From contig OX392527.1 in the NCBI GenBank assembly GCA_947623455.1, positions 32,542,201 through 32,606,200 of the forward strand: DNA of 64,000 bases, written 5' to 3'. The translations under genes were made by a program, and so were the position numbers. How positions within the stretch are numbered: position 1 is the first letter of the stretch; every line of letters begins with the position of its first letter. The DNA is from Mimachlamys varia (taxonomy: Eukaryota > Mollusca > Bivalvia > Pectinida > Pectinidae). The notes under the pieces are model-generated. The model was given only the letters and a program-made list of their open reading frames with translations, was not told where the DNA came from and ran no database searches. This document shows, piece after piece, positions 31,301-46,300 of this stretch.

Positions 31301-34300
31301 CAGTGAACAGACTATGTTAACTGTTGTTGAACCTCCCTCTACAGTGTACAGACTATGTTAACTGTTGTTGAACCTCCCCCTACAGTGTACAGACTATGTT
31401 AACTGTTGTTGAACCTCCCTCTACAGTGTACAGACTATGTTAACTGTTGTTGAACCTCCCTCTACAGTGTACAGACTATGTTAACTGTTGTGGAACCTCC
31501 CTCTACAGTGTACAGTCTATGTTAACTGTTGTTGAACCTCCCTCTACAGTGTACAGTCTATGTTAACTGTTGTTGAACATCCCTCTACAGTGTACAGACT
31601 ATGTTAACTGTTGTATACCTTAATAAACATAGGCTTAAACCATGACATAATTTCTAATATCAACGTGTTTGAAATATTTAATCTACAAAATTACGTATTG
31701 ATATCATGCACTTGAACGTTTATAAGTTGTGGATAACCTGTTGTTTCTTTTTCACAATTCCAGAGTAATCATGTGGGTTGTTAATCTGATATAGTAGTAT
31801 ATACCTTCTTGTTGGCTGTTTGTGTTTGTGTATTCCCAGTATCGTACTGTCGCAGGTTTAAAGTAGACAAAGTTCTGTGGAGGGCTGTGGCTAACATTTC
31901 TTTCGAAATTCGTGGTCTTGAATTCGTCGAGCTAATGCTTATCGTCATATTTGTAACGGTGACTCTGAAAAAAATTGAACAAAACAAATCAGATAATACC
32001 AAAGCGTCAACGAACCATAATCCGAACCCAAAATCGATTTAAACAAAAGGCAAAATAGGAACAATAGAAAGATTTACATGGAAACTCTCGTAAAAGCACA
32101 AGAGAATAAGACCAGATGTTCCGGAAGAGTAAGCGTCTTCTGATTCATCGACGAAACCCGCCATGTAAATATTTGTCACATCCAAGTAAACATCAAGTTC
32201 TCAAACGAGAACTGTGTATCTTAGACTTGATAAATATGTTCTGAAAACAATATGTTGAAAATCATTTTGGAGCCATATCGAGCTATAATTATATCGACTT
32301 AGGACTAATATTTTTTTTTCATATTGCGCTTTTGTTGAACAAAGTCTAACAAATCATAATTGTGAACATGACATACAAAAAAATGTACCATACCTTTTCG
32401 TAAAACTTGTATAACAGCTTTAAAATGTATATATTGCTTGCATTCAGAATTCTTACGTAAAGTTTGAATTCCTTGTATGGTATGAACGTTTTACAATATG
32501 CTTATAAGTATGCTTACTTGTAGTGATTGAAAATGATTAATCGGTCATCACTTTGAGGACTTAACGTTTGACGGATGTAATCTATGACGCAGAAGACGCT
32601 TACTCTTCCGGAACACCTGGTCTTATTCTCGTGTACTTTTACAAGGGTTTCAGTGTAAATATTTGTTTATTATTATCAATATTATCTTTACGTTGAGGCA
32701 GAACAATTTATGACAGACAATGGTAAGATGGCAGGGGAAAATATTGTTTCTGTTGCAAACAAAATCAATCAGACAGAAACAAAATATATTTTGGAATACA
32801 GTTTGTTATTCCAAAACATTCAAATGCAAATAATGGCTAAATAGGAGTTCAAGCAGATATTTCGGAAGGTTCCATCAACTTACCCGCCGTTAAAAGTTTT
32901 AAGTTTTGATGAAACTCCGACTGTCAATGAGGAAGTGCTTGACAATCCCAAGAGTTCTATCACGTGATTCCTCACTGTCTCATCCGACACGTTGCCAAGC
33001 AACTGAATACTGACCGAAGTAATTGATACTGAAACATGAACAAGATATGACATGTTTTGGAATAATGCAAACGTGATAAGACGGTGGATGTCTGGGCCAT
33101 ACCACGGAAAAGACATGAACTTAACAGAGAACAGCTATCGAACAAATTGGGCTAAAGACCAAATTTTACAACTTTAAAATTGCCATAATTCACTGAACGT
33201 ATATACAGAAGCTTAAGGGAACCGTGATCAGGGATAAACTGTGTTATCCCTGTCTAGTGATTACACATTTACTGGGAGATGCTCAAGTTTTTCTTTCTTA
33301 ATAGTTTGAAATGCAACTTCCAAATTTCAGCATAACATGACATAACATACATGAGACACCCGAGTAAACTAAACAAACATGGCATACATACCTCTAACGG
33401 CGTGAGTTGTATCCGTGGTCTTAGTAGGCGATATATCGATCCCAGCATCAGTGATCGGTGTCCTGGAATATACGTCCCGAGAAGACGAACCTGTTTGTTT
33501 AGAATGGGTACACTAGGAAAATGATTAAAACTGATTTAAAAGTTTGACATGCGTTTGAATTCACTAAAAGTGACAATGCTACTTTAATTCGTATATATAC
33601 ATGTATAGACAATTATAATTTCGTACAAAAAAAAAAAACCACGACAAAACCAAAAACAAGGAATGTTTACCTGTGTTGTCAGGATTCGTTGTAATGGATG
33701 ACGTAGGCATCACGTTGGATGAAACAAGAACTGATTCAGATGATAGAAACACCGACTCGGATGACTTTAGCATTTCATAATGAGACGAATCTGCCATAAC
33801 TTGGGAAGAGGGAGCTATTAATTCAGGTGTTGAAGGTATCATGTTAGATGAAGAAGAAATTGGCTCTGTTGAGGTAGGCAATGCTTTAGATGAAGTAGAC
33901 ATTGACGAAGCTATCAGTTTGGATGTAATAGGTATCGGTTGTGATGACGTTGATATTACTGATGTTGTAGATATCGTACCGGATGGCGAAGCGATATTGT
34001 CAGATGACGTAAATGTGTTTGATGATGTAGACATTGATGAAGCTATTTGTTCAGATGTCGAACGTATCGGTTGAGATGACGTGGAAAACATTGCTAATGA
34101 TGCGGATATTGACACAGATGACGTAGTGCATGTGTTAGATGACGTAGGCATTGTTTTTGGTGACGAAGATATTGTCGGAGATGCTTTTTCGGTAGAAGAT
34201 ATCGGTTGAGACGAGGTGAACAGTGTTGCTGATGATATGGATATTGACACAGTTGGCGTAACGAATGCGTTAGATGACGTAGGAGTTATTTTCAATGACG

Positions 34301-37300
34301 TAAATGTAACTGTGGTTAACGATGGCATGGTTTTGTAAAATGTGTGCATTTCTGCGGATGGAGTTGACGTTGCAACAGATGACATGAACATTAATTGAGA
34401 TGACGTAGGAATTAAATTTGGTGAAGTTTGAATTATTTCAGATGGCGTATATGTTTGGGAAGAAAACTTAGATGGGGAGACATGCTCCGTCTGACATCTA
34501 TGTCCGGTGTATCCTGGAGGACATTGACACACATATTTGGTCGCATGTTGATGACATACTCCATGATTCTTACATGGATTCGGGATGCATGCATCAATGT
34601 GTTGTTCACAGAACTTTCCAGTATACCCTGGCAGGCATTCACAAATAAATGCATTTACTCTATCAGTACAGTTTCCATGGTGACAAGGATTCGACCCACA
34701 TTCATTAATGTTGATATCACACAACTGTCCTGTGAATCCTGCATTACAATGACAACTGAATTTATTCACTCCGACAGTACAGGTCCCAAAGAGACAAGGG
34801 TTTGTACTGCAGTCGTTAATGTTAGTCTCACACCATTGTCCTGTGAACCCTGCGACACAATTACAACTGAACTTATTTACTCCGTCCGTACAGTTCCCAT
34901 AGCGACAAGGGTTTGGACTGCAGTCGTTTATGTTAGTTTCACACCGTTTTCCAGTGAACCCTGGGTCACAATCACAACTGAATTTATTCACTCCGTCCGT
35001 ACAGTTTCCATGGTGACAAGGATTCGACTCACATTCATTAATGTTGATATCACACAACTGTCCTGTGAATCCTGCATTACAATGACAACTGAATTTATTC
35101 ACTCCGACAGTACAGGTCCCAAAGAGACAAGGGTTTGTACTGCAGTCGTTAATGTTAGTCTCACACCATTGTCCTGTGAACCCTGCGACACAATTACAAC
35201 TGAACTTATTTACTCCGTCCGTACAGTTCCCATAGCGACAAGGGTTTGGACTGCAGTCGTTGATGTTAGTTTCACACAGTTGTCCAGTGAACCCTGCATC
35301 ACAAGTACAACGGTATTTATTCACTCCATCAGAACAGTTCCCATTGTGACATGGGTTTGGACTACAGTCGTTAATGTTGATATCACACCGTTGTCCTGTG
35401 AACCCTGGATCACAATCACAACTGAATTTATTCACTCCATCCGTACAGTTCCCATAGCGACAAGGGTTTGGACTGCAGTCGTTGATGTTGATATCACACC
35501 GTTGTCCTGTGAACCCTGGATCACAATCACAACTGAATTTATTCACTCCATCCGTACAGTTCCCATAACGACAAGGATTTGGACTGCAGTCGTTGATGTT
35601 GATATCACACCGTTGTCCTGTGAATCCTGGGTCACAATCACAACTGAATTTATTTACTCCGTCCGTACAGTTTCCATGGTGACAAGGATTCGACCCACAT
35701 TCATTAATGTTGATATCACACAACTGTCCTGTGAATCCTGCATTACAATGACAACTGAATTTATTCACTCCGACAGTACAGGTCCCAAAGAGACAAGGGT
35801 TTGTACTGCAGTCGTTAATGTTAGTCTCACACCATTGTCCTGTGAACCCTGCGACACAATTACAACTGAACTTATTTACTCCGTCCGTACAGTTCCCATA
35901 GCGACAAGGGTTTGGACTGCAGTCGTTGATGTTAGTTTCACACAGTTGTCCAGTGAACCCTGCATCACAAGTACAACGGTATTTATTCACTCCATCAGAA
36001 CAGTTCCCATTGTGACATGGGTTTGGACTACAGTCGTTAATGTTGATATCACACCGTTGTCCTGTGAACCCTGGATCACAATCACAACTGAATTTATTCA
36101 CTCCATCAGAACAGTTCCCATTGTGACATGGGTTTGGACTACAGTCGTTAATGTTGTTATCACACCGTTGTCCTGTGAACCCTGGATCACAATCACAGCT
36201 AAATTTATTCACTCCATCCGTACAGTTTCCATAGCGACAAGGGTTTGGACTGCAGTCGTTGATGTTGATATCACACCGTTGTCCTGTGAACCCTGGATCA
36301 CAATCACAACTGAATTTATTCACTCCATCCGTACAGTTCCCATAGCGACAAGGGTTTGGACTGCAGTCGTTGATGTTGATATCACACTGTTGTCCAGTGA
36401 ACCCTGGGTCACAATCACAACTGAATTCGTTTATTCCGTCAGTACAGCGTCCATGGTGACAGGGGTTTGAGCTACATTCATTTATACTTTTTGTACAGTT
36501 TTGTCCTGTGTAGCCGACTGAACAGGTACAATGGTAGCCATTTTCGATGTTCACACAATTGCCATGATTACAAATACCAGGTCTACAGTGGGTTTCTTTA
36601 ATATTACATTCGGTACCTGAAAAACCTAAAACAGAAATGTCAAAGTCATTATGCTGATATTAAAATATATCAACAGATGTTGAGATATAAAATGATTTTA
36701 GACTAATGTGTTAAGCACACCCGACGTGTGAAGAACATCTTTTTCAAGAATTAAGCGTGTCTGCGTCTATTATAGTAGAGTACATAACTGAGGTAAAAAA
36801 CAAAGGTTCTGATACAAAAACAAAGTCCGGAATTGATATATTTGATACTCGGGTTGAAAAAAAATGAAAAAGGGTTGTAACATTGCATCCATTGTTGAAT
36901 TTACAATAAAACAAATACAGTTTAGAAATAAACCCCAAGAAAAAGTCCAACGGATCGATTTACAAGTATGTAGGCGTGGCTGTACTGAGAGTACAGAAAT
37001 GACACCGAAATCTCCATTGGAATTCAAGAGGTTTTTTTACCTCGACTGTATTTGTTTCACTGTAATACTACGAAACATCCCCATAAACCGATAAAAACGA
37101 CCGACGAAAACAATGCAGCAAAATAAATTGAAATAGGTAAAATAAACCTGTTTCATTGATGAATAATTTAGTATCAGAACAAGGTTAATTACTGTGACTA
37201 TTTCCCGTTATGTTTTAGAGTGAAGCAGCGGTAAGTAATTCTAGTGTTGTGAAACCTGGTATTCACACCTACGTAAGACACGCTGGATCAAAAGATATAG

Positions 37301-40300
37301 TTAATGAGGTGTATGAAGACAAGTAATATCGTCTCAACAACTTAAGTTAGGATTTCAGGTAACTTTTATCGTAACCTTAAGTTACGTGAAAGGTCTATCT
37401 TACCAAACTTCTTATCTGAAATTACGCGCAACATTCCGTCGTAACTAACGACAGCTTCGGGGCTTCCTTAACCTGCCATTTGTCTGATGTAATTTTCTCA
37501 CATAAAGTGAAATTCTTCAGGGTTGAGATTTACGACGAAACTTACGAATGCTTTCGTAAAACAGAAAGATTGTTACTTAAGTTTAAGTATGTTTAGTAAA
37601 ACTTAGCCCTGAGGAGTTTCACTTTATGGGAGAACCCTACATTAATTGTTATTATCAATCACCATAGAGTGACAATAAGATAAGACAATGAATGAATTCC
37701 AAAATAAATTCAGAAACGTACAATAGCCATTTATAATTGTTCATAGAAAAAAGACTGTTCTTTAACTTCTTTAAAGACAGATCGTACAGGTAATCGCAAA
37801 GTTAGGAGCACTGAAACCGATGTAAACCTACCCTGTTTGCACACTTTAGCTCCATTTGCATTGCAATTGTATTGTGTGTTCTCCGCACATAACGTGGTAC
37901 AGTTAGGACCGTAATAGCGAGGTAGGCACTTCACTGTTATTTGAAATCTTAATCTGAAACAAGAAAAACAAACCGTGCCGTGACTATCATGAAATATTAT
38001 AAATACGATTTTTATAATTCAAACATGAATAGATATAGACAGTAGATTTCTAGAATAATATTCTAAAACCAACAGCTTTATAAATTCTCCCACAAAGCGG
38101 AGTAGTTGCGTTGGCGCATCTCATTAATTTTGCAGAAAACATCGCATTTTTATTTTCCTCGGCGGAGTAAAGTAACTTGAATAGTAAACAATAGCTGATA
38201 AATAATAGATTTTACATGAGTGTCTTTGTCATATTGAATTCAGACAAGCCTTTAGACATTTTTTTAGAGTATTTTTATGAAATAATTATGATGAAATGAA
38301 TAGTTTAACTTATTTAAAATGAAACAGATAATTATGTTTGATAAGTATAGAGTTAGTAGTTTCAGTGATGTGGGGATATCCTCTAAAGGATTTGACCTAT
38401 CACAACACCTTTTGGAGATTAGTAGTTTCAGTGATGTGGGGATAATCTCCCAAGGATTTGACCTATCACAACACCTTTTGGAGTTTAGTAGTTTCAGTGA
38501 TGTGGGGATAATCTCCCAAGGATTTGACCTATCACAACACCTTTCGGCTGTATTACACATGTGTAACACTGTGATTATGACATGGCCGTTGGACACTTTA
38601 TGGTGGGTTAGTTATGTGCTTAATATTTTGTTAATTATTGCAAACATTAACGGCAAAATGATTTAAATTTAAAGCATTGAAACAAGTGAACTGCAAACGA
38701 AAACGATAATGGAAACGTAACGTTGGGTTGCGTTTCTTGTGTGTTTAGCAAAATGTCATATAATCATCACATTTCAGATGTCCATTTAATTCCATTTTGA
38801 GTCTTTGTTTGTTTGTATGAGACATACGGGAGTTGCTGCCATACTTCCATCTAAACCATTATCATAACGGATGTGTGGCCTTAATACCTATAAGACGCAT
38901 TGAGAGACAAGATAACAAAAACTTATTACTTTCGGAAGCAAACACTAAAACACAGTTATGTGTAAAATAAAAGGATATAATTATGAGTTGTCGTTTGGTT
39001 CGGGAGTTACACCAAGCTCAATGATATAGCTCTTTTGAAAAAAAGTCTATGTAGGAAATAAAACAAACTGTTACGTGGTACAATGATGGTGTGGTGAAAT
39101 GATCTGTTACGTGGAGAAATGGAAAGTGAATAACTACTCTGTTACGGGCTGATTTAGGCCGTAAATTATAACGTGGTGATGTGTGAAGTAATGTATTGTT
39201 CTGTTATGTGGTTTACAGGACGTTAATTAGTACAATAATGGTATGTTATGTAGTATACATGACGTTATTTAGTGAAATAATATTCTGTTATGGGATATAC
39301 AGGACGTTATTTAGTAAAATAATGTTCTGTTATGTGGTATACAGGACGTTATTTAGTAAATTGATGTTCTGTTATGTGGTATACAGGACTTTATTTAGTA
39401 AAATGATGGTATGTTATGTGGTATTCAGGACTTTATATAGTAAAATAATGGTATGTTATGTGTTGTAAAGGACGTTATTTAGTAGATTAATGTTCTGTTA
39501 TGGGGTATACAGGTCGTTATTTAGTGAAATAATGTTATGTTATGTGGTGAACAGGACGTTATTTAGTAAAATAATGTTCTGTTATGGGATATACACGACG
39601 TTTTATAGTAAAATAATGGTATGTTGTGTGGTATACAGGACGTTATTTAGTAAAATAACTGTATGTTATGTGGTATACAGAACGTTATTTAGTGAAATAT
39701 TGTTATGTTGTGTGGTATACAGGACGTTATTTAGTAAAATAATGGTATGTTATGTGGTATACAGGACGTTATTTAGTAAAATAATGGTATGTTATGTGGT
39801 ATACAGAACGTTATTTAGTGAAATATTGTTATGTTATGTGGTATACAGGACGTTATTTAGTAAAATAATGGTATGTTATGTGGTATACAGAACGTTATTT
39901 AGTGAAATATTGTTATGTTATGTGGTATACAGAACGTTATTTAGTAAAATAACGTTCTGTTATGTGGTATACAGGACGATATTTAGTACAATAATGGTCT
40001 TATGTGTGGTATACACGACGTTATTTAGTAAAATAATGGTATGTTATGTGGTATACAGGACGATATTTAGTAAAATAATGGTATGTTATGTGGTATACAC
40101 GACGTTATTTAGTAAAATAATGTTCTGTTTTGCGGTATACAGGACGTTATTTAGTAAAATAATGTTCTGTTATGGGGTATTCAGGACGATATTTAGTAAA
40201 ATAATGGTATGTTATGTGGTATACACGACGTTATTTAGTAAAATAATGTTCTGTTATGGGGTATTGAGGACCTTATTTAGTAAAATAATGGTATGTTATG

Positions 40301-43300
40301 TGGTATACACGACGTTATTTAGTAAAATAAAGTTCTGTTTTGCGGTATACAGGACGTAAGTTAGTACAATAATGGTCTTATTTGTGGTATACAGGACGTT
40401 ATTTAGTAAATTACTGCTAGTTTTGTTATGTTGTGATTTTGGAAAACAGTGTGAAGTTGAATAATACTCTGTTTTGGGGTGATATGGAAAGTTCAATAAT
40501 GCCATGTCATATGATGTGGAAGATCAATAATGCCATGTCATGTGATATGTAAAGTTCAATAATGCCATGTCATGTGATATGGAAAGTTCAATAATGCCAT
40601 GTCATGTGATGTGGAAAGTTCAACAATGCCATGTCATGTGATATGTAAAGTTCAATAATGCCATGTCATGTGATATGTAAAGTTCAATAATGCCATGTCA
40701 TGTGATGTGGAAAGTTCAATAATGCCATGTCATGTGATATGTAAAGTTCAATAATGCCATGTCATGTGATATGGAAAGTTCAATAATGCCATGTCATATG
40801 ATGTGGAAAGTTCAATAATGCCATGTCATGTGATATGTAAAGTTCAATAATGCCATGTCATGTGATGTGGAAAGTTCAATAATGCCATGTCATGTGATGT
40901 GGAAAGTTCAACAATGCCATGTCATGTGATATGTAAAGTTCAATAATGCCATGTCATGTGATGTGGAAAGTTCAACAATGCCATGTCATGTGATGTGGAA
41001 AGTTCAATAATGCCATGTCATGTGATGTGGAAAGTTCAATAATGCCATGTCATGTGATGTGGAAAGTTCAACAATGCCATGTCATGTGATGTGGAAAGTT
41101 CAACAATGCCATGTCATGTGATGTGAAGGTTAAATAAAAGCCTGTTATTTATTAATGTTAGATAATGTTATGCTATGTGATAAAATTGTCAATTGAATAA
41201 TGCTGTATGATGTGAGAATTTGATTGAAGTTATATAACGCCCTGTTATCGCGATGTGGAAACTTTTTCTTATGTTATAAAGATCTACATATTTTTTTTTA
41301 AAGTATATGTCATTATATTTAGATAAGCGTATTGTAGCATTTTTACCATCCCATTTTCTAATGTAATAAACTCTATAAACTACTGTCATATCTTGTGGCA
41401 AGCTCAGTATAATGTCTTTTCATATGAACCGCCCAAACATTTGACAGGCATATACAAACCATACTTGATTCGACTGTGTCCTGATATTCCAGCAGTAGTG
41501 GTGATGTTCCCTCCTGGACGTCCACGGAATGTGTATTTCATGGTACCAACATTGTCATCGCTGCCAGCAATCCACGAGTCGTAATCATATATGTGCACGA
41601 CGAGAGGGAAACTCTGTAAACAGAAACTGATATGTTACAAACAAGTAGTAAGAAAACATACATAGCAACATAAGCAAGTCAGCAAACATACTATTTCTCT
41701 TTCTGCTTTTGACATTATTATTGGGCATTTGGTGGTTTATCTAATGAGGAAACCACCTTATAAAACGAAGTTCTTTTATTGAAAACAAAATCAAATATTA
41801 AGTTCACTTTCTAATACTGAGTAATGCTATTGGTATAGAGTGTCGATAGACTTTCCCTTAAATAAGTGTTTCTCCTATATGAAACAATTACATAATGAAG
41901 GCTCAATATATCAAATGATATATTTTTCTAAACAAAAAACATGGATACTTATACATATTATTGTATGTGTGACTGATCGTCATATAATGATGCATTCCAT
42001 ATGTAAATCAGAATATATCATGTAACGATTCAAACACATTACAAAAAAATAAATATAATACACACTAAACTAAGAAATCGATGTAGTCAATTAAATTATG
42101 ATTTATTTCGAGTTCATCTAACCAATAGTCCAAATTGCAGTTGTGAAAATCGTTGTGAAAATACTTATCATATTTTCTTTGAATGTGACAATTATGTTAA
42201 CAGCAGAATGATAGTATTTGATCAGTTACGACACTTAAATATAGATATCAATTTAAAAGTATTATTATATGGTAATGAATTGTATGCCGATAATCTAAAT
42301 TTCAGAATTTTCAGACACGTGCAAAATTACATCAAGTCCAGTAAAAGGTTTTAAATATAAAACATGTATATATATAAGTGTTACTGTCTAGGTTTATTGT
42401 ATGTTGTACTTATCATGATGTTGGGAAAGGGCGTTTCATAAGTTGACATAACTTTTGCCCAATCCTCTTGTCGTTTTCATGACAATAAAATATGTTTAAA
42501 CTAAACACATTGAAAAAAAAAAGAAGAAAAATAGCAAAATACCCCATTTCAATCATGCGCATGCTTTTAATTTTCTATTTGAGAATTATTGTGCTACTAC
42601 AGTTGTTGAAGGTGTATTTACGTAAATATTTTTTGTCCTTTTCTATAAATACGGCTTTGGCAGGCGAACGCAAATCAGAACTCATATAGGATCAAAATGT
42701 CCACTTAAAGGGATGACATGATAGGACTATCAAAGAAAGGGGAAAACCCAAATAATTTCTATTCTTTAATTCTTGTCTAAGTATCTTGTCTTGGCCTATT
42801 GATCGTTTGATTTTAGCGAGTTACAAGAAAACTGGCTTGAGCACTGAGTCCATACTTGAACACGAGAACGGTTTCATGAATACGGGTCTAGATGTTCGAG
42901 AATGGTAGGCGTCTTCTGCGTCATATACATGTACAACAACCGCCATGTAATTCTAGGTCACGGCCAAGTAAAATACTTTCAAATGATAAATATCCATCAT
43001 AAAGTATAATTAATTCAGCTCAGTCGCACGTAAAGTTTCGAAAATATACAGTGAGTTTGATTAAAGGCGAAAAGTAATTTCAATAGTTCCGACAAACATT
43101 TAAGAAGAATCACTGCAATTGTCACCAATCCCGTTATGTGCCCATTTGGTTTCTTTTCATGACAGAAAAGAAAAGTGCCAGCAGTACAGCACTATTACAA
43201 CAGGTGTCTCGGTAGTATTAAACCATTCTAAAATGAAGCTATGTATACCACTCTTACATTGGAATGTTTTAGTATCGCAACAACAATGTAAATATAAACA

Positions 43301-46300
43301 TTTTGAAACAGTATATATATGTGTATTATTAACAATAGTATGTTTATAAAAATTCACACGATACCACTCTCATAACAATGAATCTCGTTGATAATCAGTG
43401 GTGGCTGATTATTATGTTTTATGTTTATCTACCTCGAGCAAATTCAATTTCAAATCTAAAAGACACCGATCACTTGTTCATCTTACTAGATATAGTAATT
43501 TTAGTAATTTATTGCTATTTTCCATCAAGAAAACAATTGGAATGAACTATAACGTCACAAATGAAGATGACTTTTCAAAGCACTGTTTCTTGATGTCAAA
43601 ATCAAAAGATTGTCTAATCAAATCATTCCCAGAATGTATACCACTAGTGGGTAACTAATACTGTTTACCGACTCGTACACTAGCAGCAGGCTTATCCACT
43701 GGTAAGTGAGCGAGGAAACTTTCGATGGGCAAGTTTTATTATCGCTTTCTTGGTCTCATTGAGAAATAGTATGTATCTTTGTGTGATATGAAGAGGCACG
43801 TTTTTGAGTATGCTCATTGGTGTGGTTACTTGAAACTCCATCGCTCCAAGTACCAGTTACAAGGGTTTTACCGCTGTACACACCCTAAACCATCGCTCCA
43901 GATACCAGTTAGAAGGGTTGTACTGTTGTACTCCCCCAACTCCATCGCTCCAGGTACCAGTTAGAAGGGTTGTACTGTTGTACTCACCCAACTCCATCGC
44001 TCCAGGTACCAGTTAGAAGGGTTGTACTGTTGTACTCACCCAACTCCATCGCTCCAGGCACCAGTTATTTTTGTACTGCTGTACTCACCCCACTCCATCG
44101 CTCCAGGTACCAGTTAGAAGGGTTGTTCTGTTGTTCTCACCCCGATCTACAAATCCAGGTACCAGTTAGAAGGTTTGTACTGCTGTACTCACCCCACTCC
44201 ATCGCTCCAGGCACCAGTTATTTTTGTACTGCTGTACTCACCCCACTCCATCGCTCCAGGCACCAGTTATTTTTGTACTGCTGTACTCACCCCATTCCAT
44301 CGCTCCAGGTACCAGTTATTTTTGTACTGCTGTACTCACCCCACTCCATCGCTCCAGGCATCAGTTATTTTTGTACTGCTGTACTCACCCCACTCCATCG
44401 CTCCAGGTACCAGTTATTTTTGTACTGCTGTACTCACCCCACTCCATCGCTCCAGGCATCAGTTAGAAGGTTATACTGCTGTACTCGCCACACTCCATCT
44501 CTCCAGGTACCAGTTAGAAGGGCTGTACTGTTGTAATCACCCCACTCCATCGCTCCAGGTACCAGTTAGAAGGGCTGTACTGTTGTACTCACCCCACTTC
44601 ATCGCTCCAGGTACCAGTTAAAAGGTTATACTGCTGTACTCACCCCACTCCATCTCTCCAGGTACCAGTTAGAAGGACTGTACTGTTGTACTCGCCACAC
44701 TCCATCGCTACGGTACCAGTTAGAAGGGCTGTACTGTTGTACTCGCCACACTCCATCGCTAAGGTACCAGTTAGAAGGGCTGTACTGTTGTACTCATCCC
44801 ACTCCATCTCTCCAAGTACCAGTTACAAGGGTTGTACTGTTGTACTCACTCCACTCCATCGCTAAGGTACCAGTTAGAAGGGCTGTACTGTTGTACTCAC
44901 CCCACTCCATCCCTTCAGGTACCAGTTAGAAGGGTTGTACTGTTGTACTCGCCACACTCCATCGCTAAGGTACCAGTTAGAAGGTTATACTGCTGTACTC
45001 ACCCCACTCCATCTCTCCAGGTACCAGTTAGAAGGGCTGTACTGTTGTACTCACCCAACTCCATCGCACCAGGTACCAGTTAGAAGGGCCGTATTGTTGT
45101 ACTCACCCCAAACCATCGCTCCAGGTACCAGTTAGAAGGTTGTAGTGTTATACTCACCCCACTCCATTGCCCCAGGTACCAGTTAGAAGGGTTGTACGGT
45201 CGTGTCTTTGGTTGATCTTTGAACAGAAATCCGACAGTATTGTCTACCCTACTTTTTCCGTCCTTTTTGGTGCATTTACTAGAAAGGAAGAGAGATACAA
45301 TGGTCTAACCCTGTGAACATATCAAATTGACATTGTCTACTTAATTAATGAATATTATGGGTTTTTGTCTTCGTAATATTTCCCACTGAAACTTTCATTT
45401 TTTTTTTTTTTCGTTTTTTGTTTGTTTCACGGTTCTAAGAGAATAATCATAGAATGGGAATGTAAGTCAACTCATTTCTCAGTTGAAAAAAAAATGAAAA
45501 TATATGAAAAGATTATCTTTCATCAAATGTCAGATGGTTTGCAAGTTTAAACGATTTTGGAAAAAGCTGAAATGAAAGAATTAATGGATATATGTATTAT
45601 GCTTGAGATGTTTATATCAATGTATTCATGGTTGAGTTGCGTTAATTCCATGCAAACATTTAATAATGGAAATATAATCATTATCAGACTTAGCCTATAA
45701 CAAATATGGAATTTCATTGAAATATTAGTTTTATCATGTTTTCAAAGACTCATTATTCAAAACGGGTTCGTAAAAGCGTATTAGCGAGCAACTTACTTCG
45801 CTGTAGTACAAACTACCATATAGATATCACATTTCCCACCAAGCGCATCACATGTAAGATGCCCCTGGTCTTCATATTGCAGCAAATTGATAATCACCAA
45901 CGCCTTTGCTGACAGAGCCTAATAATTAAAAATAATGATATGGGTATATAGCTGGCATAACCTTTATCAAAATTTGATAAAGGTCAATATGTGATAAATG
46001 ATATGATATCGAAACGGTATCTCGTGAATTTTTATTACACATTTTGACACTTGTTTTTATCAGACACAGGTGTGATTAAAATATTTGAACCGCATACATT
46101 AAAGCTCAGTCATGCATCAAATAAAAACCATTGAGTTAGGAGGATGTCCCAGGTTAATGAGTGTACGTGTACAGTACTCTGTTCACACCTGTAAGGTCTT
46201 GTCTATGTACAGTTCTCTGTAGCATATGTAAGGTCTTGTCTATGTACAGTACTATGTACGCACCTGTAAGGTCTTGTCTATGTACAGTACTCTGTAAGTA

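Noticed and set aside
34428..36470. 680-codon plus-strand open frame over the EGF exon of gene B
   Set aside because: Antisense shadow of the EGF repeats, with no domain of its own.
36601..36625. Alternative acceptor TTTTTCAG/GTACCG for gene B exon 7
   Set aside because: In frame, but it drops three residues of the loop GFSG before the sixth DSL cysteine; the upstream TTTTAG site matches gene A (GYTGTDC).
39196..40359. 90- and 289-codon frames in the 42-bp array
   Set aside because: Pure by-product of a 14-codon repeat period inside an intron of gene B.
43970..45135. Overlapping plus-strand frames rich in HRSRYQL/CCTHPTPSLQ
   Set aside because: Antisense readings of the 52-bp donor-copy array.
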